This document shows positions 35,399-36,699 of a DNA stretch of 36,699 nucleotides, in pieces. The stretch covers positions 206,249 to 242,947 of the forward strand of contig NW_014577308.1 of assembly GCF_000485595.1 (NCBI RefSeq), given 5' to 3'. This DNA is from Priapulus caudatus (Eukaryota; Priapulida; Priapulimorpha; Priapulimorphida; Priapulidae). Under the pieces are notes generated by a model, which was not told where the DNA came from, did no database searches, and was given only the letters and a program-made list of their open reading frames with translations. Position 1 is the stretch's first letter. Each line of letters opens with the position of its first letter. A program made the position numbers and the translations under genes.

Positions 35399-35910
35399 AT
35401 CCCCAATTTATAGTCATATATTATACCATGGAAGTGGTTGGAATGGTGGCATTCATCTCTGGAACTAGTCACCACATAGCGTATGAAGAAAGGATATTAG
35501 CACTCACATGTACTGTGTAGCTCTATGTCATTGGTTTTTACCATGAAACGCAAATTTTATTCCTATTCTAACCTGTTGGCAGAAATTCTAGCAAATCTTG
35601 ACACTTGGGCTTTATCAATGTTATCTCAATTACTGTGTGTGTAAATAGTATAAGGATCGATCGCATTGTCATATACTGATATGAAAACAATGATATGTTA
35701 ATAATACATATGCTTGGGATATAAACTAGGTCATTTACTCCATTTTCCAGCAATTTCACAAATAAAAGAAAATTGTCTAAGCTTAAAAGAAACGTTTACA
35801 ATGCCCAGCTTTTTAAATATATGCTTCTAACCAGGTTATTATTCTTTTAATTCATAGGAGATGAGGTGATCTTGAATGGAGCTGTTGGCACAATGGCAAA
35901 AGTTGTTTAG
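7938..35910 (+). CDS. RPH-like / PEP-synthase-like dikinase, 36-exon gene (whole span)
   Basis: I assembled this gene exon by exon; apart from exon 5 every junction has a canonical GT-AG site, preserves frame and agrees with the family pattern. The product is about 1,316 residues: hydrophobic N-terminus, ~400-residue N-terminal region, ATP-grasp domain, helical linker/substrate region, C-terminal phosphohistidine domain. In this family the ATP-grasp splits ATP to AMP and phosphate, phosphorylates the mobile His, and the His passes phosphate to a substrate. No C-terminal PEP-binding TIM barrel follows the His domain, so the order is that of rifampicin phosphotransferase rather than PEP synthase. 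Animal homologues are usually annotated only as putative PEP synthase; the substrate is unknown. The right-arm exons 5 and 6 carry small indels that break the frame as written, probably sequence error. Exons by domain are in the next four entries. Confidence 0.88.
9707..10342. mobile_element. Foldback element with ~260-bp inverted repeats (right arm)
   Basis: Mirror of 3471-4112, located in intron 4 of the gene. Its own arms are reverse complements of each other, so this sequence occurs four times within the window in alternating orientation. Confidence 0.75.
10369..10451 (-). mobile_element. Helitron/HINE-like 3' terminus (right arm)
   Basis: Reverse-strand mirror of 3363-3445: CTAG terminus at about 10370-10373, then ACACCCGGCGTTACC. 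The hairpin stem is disturbed (CCGCGG in place of CCCGGG), probably by a one-base sequencing error. Confidence 0.5.
10452..11290. repeat. TATC/TGTC microsatellite field (right arm, intron 4)
   Basis: Mirror of 2527-3362, with the same higher-order TACCTACCTCCGTACG blocks between TATC runs and the TGTC-rich segment at about 11140-11250. Run lengths differ slightly from the left arm. Confidence 0.9.
12351..12770. mobile_element. hAT-like MITE with 8-bp TSD (right arm copy)
   Basis: Mirror of 1038-1458, flanked by GCTTTGTA at 12351-12358 and 12763-12770. It lies in intron 5 of the gene. A partial copy is at 6599-6775 in the spacer. Confidence 0.6.
13388..13605. mobile_element. Small MITE with CCTACTC repeats (right arm copy)
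   Basis: Mirror of the element near 200-417, with the same GTTGGCCTACTC inverted ends and internal motif repeats. A truncated half of the same element forms the end of the central segment at about 7410-7488. Confidence 0.55.
14284..14327 (+). repeat. 22-bp tandem duplication in intron 8
   Basis: AGAGGCATTTGAAAGGGACAGC is followed directly by a copy with two changes. It lies between exons 8 and 9 and has no coding role. Confidence 0.75.
15422..16695. other. Intron 10, no recognised element
   Basis: A 1.27-kb intron between exons 10 and 11. It contains a short direct repeat TCAAGGGTCAAGGGTCAAG near 15638-15657. I find no coding exon, transposon termini or conserved motif in it. Confidence 0.6.
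16970..20363 (+). CDS. Exons 12-20: PPDK_N-type ATP-grasp domain
   Basis: Exons: 16970-17085, 17430-17536, 17935-18101, 18475-18545, 18679-18743, 18977-19124, 19303-19423, 19888-19982, 20182-20363. This is the nucleotide-binding domain of PEP synthase, PPDK and RPH (about residues 415-772). Seen directly: the glycine-lysine start [11 protein letters not shown] (Lys ~440), [16 protein letters not shown] joined across an intron to [11 protein letters not shown] (Arg ~540), the long strand [31 protein letters not shown], and the closing [20 protein letters not shown] (Glu ~724, Gln ~736, Arg ~738). All the usual ATP-site residues are present, so the domain is predicted to be active. Reading frame is continuous through all nine exons with no indel. 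Confidence 0.92.
20372..21543. mobile_element. hAT-family non-autonomous element in intron 20
   Basis: An element at 20380-21535 is bounded by CAGGGTTC and GAACCC and flanked by a perfect 8-bp duplication TGGGGTAG (20372-20379, 21536-21543). Subterminal ACTCGCC motifs recur in both orientations. Inside, about 20870-21085 (+) encodes a remnant with [15 protein letters not shown] and [11 protein letters not shown], which resembles the N-terminal zinc-finger start of hAT transposase-type proteins. It sits only 16 bp after the exon 20 splice donor. Confidence 0.75.
21734..31531 (+). CDS. Exons 21-32: helical middle (putative substrate) region
   Basis: Exons: 21734-21806, 22817-22912, 25635-25817, 26641-26772, 27142-27220, 27886-28133, 28866-28925, 29241-29341, 30486-30621, 30746-30837, 31116-31194, 31483-31531. 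It opens with [12 protein letters not shown], the usual segment after the ATP-grasp of this family, and continues with predicted helices, including [26 protein letters not shown] and [15 protein letters not shown], which match the pattern of animal homologues. In rifampicin phosphotransferase the equivalent region binds the acceptor, so acceptor binding here is an inference. Exon 25 (27142-27220) is short and has a weak polypyrimidine tract; I include it because it keeps frame on both sides and supplies the expected His-rich start and ILSGQG end. Introns 20, 22 and 28 carry transposon insertions. Confidence 0.85.
22048..22774. mobile_element. 727-bp foldback element in intron 21
   Basis: Terminal inverted repeats of about 125 bp begin GCTGATAGGGTCTATGTCCC and end with the reverse complement at 22774. 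The arms contain short palindromes around CCGGTATACCGG and ACCCTGGGTACG. The centre (22180-22620) is more GC-rich than its surroundings (CGCGCC, CGGTCCG). No coding sequence and no clear target duplication. Confidence 0.75.
23199..23690. mobile_element. TA-flanked MITE with nested hairpin in intron 22
   Basis: The ends are GCCTCGTTCACACGAG and its degenerate reverse complement CGTGTGAACGCGGC, flanked by TA on each side, as for Tc1/mariner-type insertions. The interior repeats AAATACGGTATTT-like motifs in both orientations. A perfect 26-bp stem (23403-23428 with 23441-23466) with a 12-nt loop sits near the middle. Confidence 0.7.
24208..25401 (-). pseudogene. Decayed transposon-type ORF with CXC (tesmin/TSO1-like) end
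   Basis: The reverse strand reads as one broken protein. The upstream part (25168-25401) has [21 protein letters not shown] and an RKRRTK tract. The middle has [16 protein letters not shown] and [17 protein letters not shown]. The last part (24208-24609) ends in a cysteine-rich module, [18 protein letters not shown] then CGKFCQC. At least three in-frame stops interrupt it (after HNLEEL, after GDTTR, after RNAEHY). The order of these blocks matches a dispersed multi-copy protein family known from many animal genomes. It is opposite to the host gene in intron 22. Confidence 0.7.
25818..26640. other. Intron 23, no recognised element
   Basis: An 823-bp AT-rich intron between exons 23 and 24. I see no transposon termini and no additional exon. 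Confidence 0.55.
28552..28624. repeat. Alternating CA/CG/TG tract in intron 26
   Basis: About 70 bp of ACGC, ACAC and GCATGC steps, nearly uninterrupted purine-pyrimidine alternation, which favours Z-DNA. Short ORFs here on the reverse strand are repeat translation. Confidence 0.7.
29474..30062. mobile_element. TTAA-flanked MITE (piggyBac/Kolobok type) in intron 28
   Basis: The element at 29478-30058 starts AGGGAGAGT and ends ACTGTCCCT, flanked on both sides by TTAA, the target used by piggyBac and Kolobok transposases. An internal inverted repeat (GGGCTACAGACCGAGGG near 29683 and CCCTCGGTCTGTAA near 29853) lies inside it. No transposase ORF. Confidence 0.7.
32404..32797. mobile_element. MITE with AATGTGCG ends in intron 32
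   Basis: The terminal inverted repeats are TTAAGCCCGGCGCACATT and AATGTGCGCCAGGCTTTA. The interior repeats TTCGGCAATGTGCG and AACATTTGTTC in both orientations. There is no convincing gene in it. Confidence 0.6.
32816..32990. repeat. ATATTGG / CCAATAT minisatellite
   Basis: Many copies of an 8-12 bp unit around ATATTGG and its complement, including two related ~60-bp higher-order units (AACAATATTGGGYCAATRTCACC). It directly follows the MITE in the same intron. Confidence 0.75.
33085..33475 (-). pseudogene. Non-LTR retrotransposon reverse-transcriptase relic
   Basis: The reverse strand encodes [18 protein letters not shown] and a decayed catalytic box NADD (normally YADD), preceded after a frameshift by AAFVDLSAA and then DTVNH in another frame. 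These are reverse-transcriptase blocks of a LINE of Jockey/CR1-like type. It is too short and broken to be active. It lies in intron 32. Confidence 0.7.
33523..35910 (+). CDS. Exons 33-36: C-terminal phosphohistidine (PEP-utilizers) domain
   Basis: Exons: 33523-33599, 33818-33920, 34379-34453, 35858-35910 (TAG stop 35908-35910). This is the swivelling domain that carries phosphate between the ATP site and the acceptor. It shows the standard entry [15 protein letters not shown], the [16 protein letters not shown] strand-turn, and the signature [18 protein letters not shown] split across introns 34 and 35. The catalytic His of SHG is about residue 1274, close to the C-terminus (1,316). The chain ends [17 protein letters not shown], typical for this domain. 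Nothing resembling a PEP-binding TIM barrel follows, which separates this protein from PpsA and PPDK. Confidence 0.9.
34473..34705 (-). pseudogene. C-terminal end of a Helitron helicase with 3' terminus
   Basis: The reverse strand reads [20 protein letters not shown], then after one frameshift [20 protein letters not shown] and a tail [11 protein letters not shown] with a stop at 34487-34489. These correspond to the last helicase motifs of Helitron Rep/Hel proteins. Ten bases after the stop the strand shows CTAG followed by T (34473-34476), the expected Helitron 3' end. It lies in intron 35, 20 bp after exon 35. Confidence 0.7.
34706..35857. other. Rest of intron 35, possibly Helitron-derived, with (CA)n
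   Basis: The stretch next to the Helitron relic carries two copies of TTAGATGGAGCG near 34921-34957 and a segment around 35100-35180 that leads into the CA field (35180-35395). I could not identify a 5' TC terminus. ORFs across the CA run are repeat translation. From 35400 to 35857 I see nothing beyond intron sequence. Confidence 0.4.
35180..35395. repeat. (CA)n microsatellite field
   Basis: About 215 bp of CA repeats with interruptions, ending in an uninterrupted run from 35332 to about 35394. It lies in the last intron of the gene. Confidence 0.9.
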
Positions 35911-35978
35911 AGTTGCACTGGTGACCTGACAACAACCGACTAAAGACTTGTATTTAATTTTTTTTACACATTTTTGTA

Positions 35979-35984
35979 ATTAAA
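35979..35984 (+). promoter_or_regulatory. Candidate polyadenylation signal ATTAAA
   Basis: The variant signal ATTAAA lies about 70 bp after the stop codon, in AT-rich sequence. No AATAAA occurs closer. The 3' end is therefore probably short, but this is inferred from position only. Confidence 0.4.
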
Positions 35985-36054
35985 AAAATGTACACAAAAT
36001 AGTACCAGAATCAATATGTCAGTATAACAAATGAATTGGGCGTCTAAGCAAAGT

Positions 36055-36055
36055 G

Positions 36056-36088
<33 letters not shown>

Positions 36089-36092
36089 TCAC
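36055..36092. repeat. (TA)n microsatellite in the 3' flank
   Basis: A TA run downstream of the stop codon; a second shorter one lies at 36219-36239. Confidence 0.8.
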
Positions 36093-36407
36093 TGAATACA
36101 GAGTGATACCTTTATACCTATCATTAGCTAAACAGTTCTTGTGAAATTATAGGGGTATATAAGATGTTGATCTTGAATTTATTTTTGTTTAGATTGTCTG
36201 TGGCTTTAATGAAGCATGCTATATATATATATATATATAATTGAGGTGTATTATAAACTGTTATAGCAGGTGGTTCTTTTAATCACAGCAATCAATTAAA
36301 TTATTTATAGTTTAATTACAGTGAATTTTACAACAATAGAACGAATTTAGTCGGATCAGCTTTTGTTTGCTCTGATATTATTATTACACCAGGCTAGGGA
36401 GAGGGTT

Positions 36408-36607
36408 GTTGAGAAAGTGACAGAGAAAACGAAAGAGAGAGAGAGAGACTGGTAGCGAGGGAAGACGAAAGAAAGAGCGTGTCGAGACCGAGAGAAAAAA
36501 AAGAAAGCGAGCGTGTGGGATGTTTAGAAGGAGTGCGCACATGGGCAGAAGAGAGAGAGAGCGAACGAGCAAGAGAGAGAGAGAGAGAGAGAGCGCGCGC
36601 GAACGAG

Positions 36608-36665
<58 letters not shown>

Positions 36666-36699
36666 AGAGAGAGAGAGAGAGAACGAGAAAGATATTCAA
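36408..36699. repeat. (GA)n purine tract in the 3' flank
   Basis: Nearly 300 bp in which the + strand is almost all purine, with long pure GA runs (36571-36592, 36608-36660, 36664-36682) and short GCGC or ACGA interruptions. Such mirror-symmetric tracts can form triplex DNA. ORFs rich in SLSLSL on the reverse strand are repeat translation. Confidence 0.85.

Noticed and set aside
34935-35475. CVCVCV- and THTHTH-rich ORFs
   Set aside because: Translations of the (CA)n microsatellite on both strands.
36384-36699. SLSLSL-rich reverse ORFs
   Set aside because: Translations of the (GA)n tract.

Overview
The window is AT-rich nuclear DNA of an invertebrate metazoan. Evidence: one gene split into about 36 small exons with GT-AG introns of all phases, many microsatellites ((GATA)n, (CA)n, (TA)n, (GA)n, (TTA)n), MITEs, and relics of hAT, Helitron and non-LTR elements. 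I see no bacterial gene, operon, rRNA, tRNA or CRISPR array. The species cannot be fixed from the sequence; a sponge, cnidarian, mollusc or similar lineage would fit.

Layout. Positions 1-13807 form a very large inverted repeat: left arm 1-6367, right arm 7490-13807, asymmetric 1.1 kb spacer 6368-7489. Each arm carries the same first six exons of one gene. On the right (+ strand) they run on into the complete gene; on the left (- strand) they run off the window start. The spacer holds a 61-bp minisatellite and a third, displaced copy of an ~890-bp segment that includes exon 6. Each arm also carries two small MITEs, a (TTA)n tract, a GATA-rich microsatellite field ending in a Helitron-like 3' terminus, and a ~640-bp foldback element. 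The arms differ by many 1-2 bp indels, some breaking exons in one arm and some in the other, while every exon from 13828 onward is clean. That pattern looks like unpolished long-read sequence in a duplicated or mis-assembled region.

The gene (7938-35910, +) encodes a predicted protein of about 1,316 residues. It has an N-terminal hydrophobic anchor, a ~400-residue N-terminal region, a PPDK/PEP-synthase-type ATP-grasp domain (about residues 415-772), a long helical middle region, and a C-terminal swivelling phosphohistidine domain with the GG-x-x-SH catalytic motif (His about 1274). There is no C-terminal PEP-binding TIM barrel. The domain order is therefore that of rifampicin phosphotransferase-like dikinases rather than true PEP synthase.

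The introns hold a hAT-like element with an 8-bp target duplication (20372-21543), a 727-bp foldback element (22048-22774), a TA-flanked MITE with a perfect nested hairpin (23199-23690), a decayed CXC-domain transposon-type ORF (24208-25401, -), a TTAA-flanked MITE (29474-30062), a MITE plus ATATTGG minisatellite (32404-32990), a non-LTR reverse-transcriptase relic (33085-33475, -) and the C-terminal end of a Helitron helicase (34473-34705, -). The 3' flank ends in a long GA purine tract.
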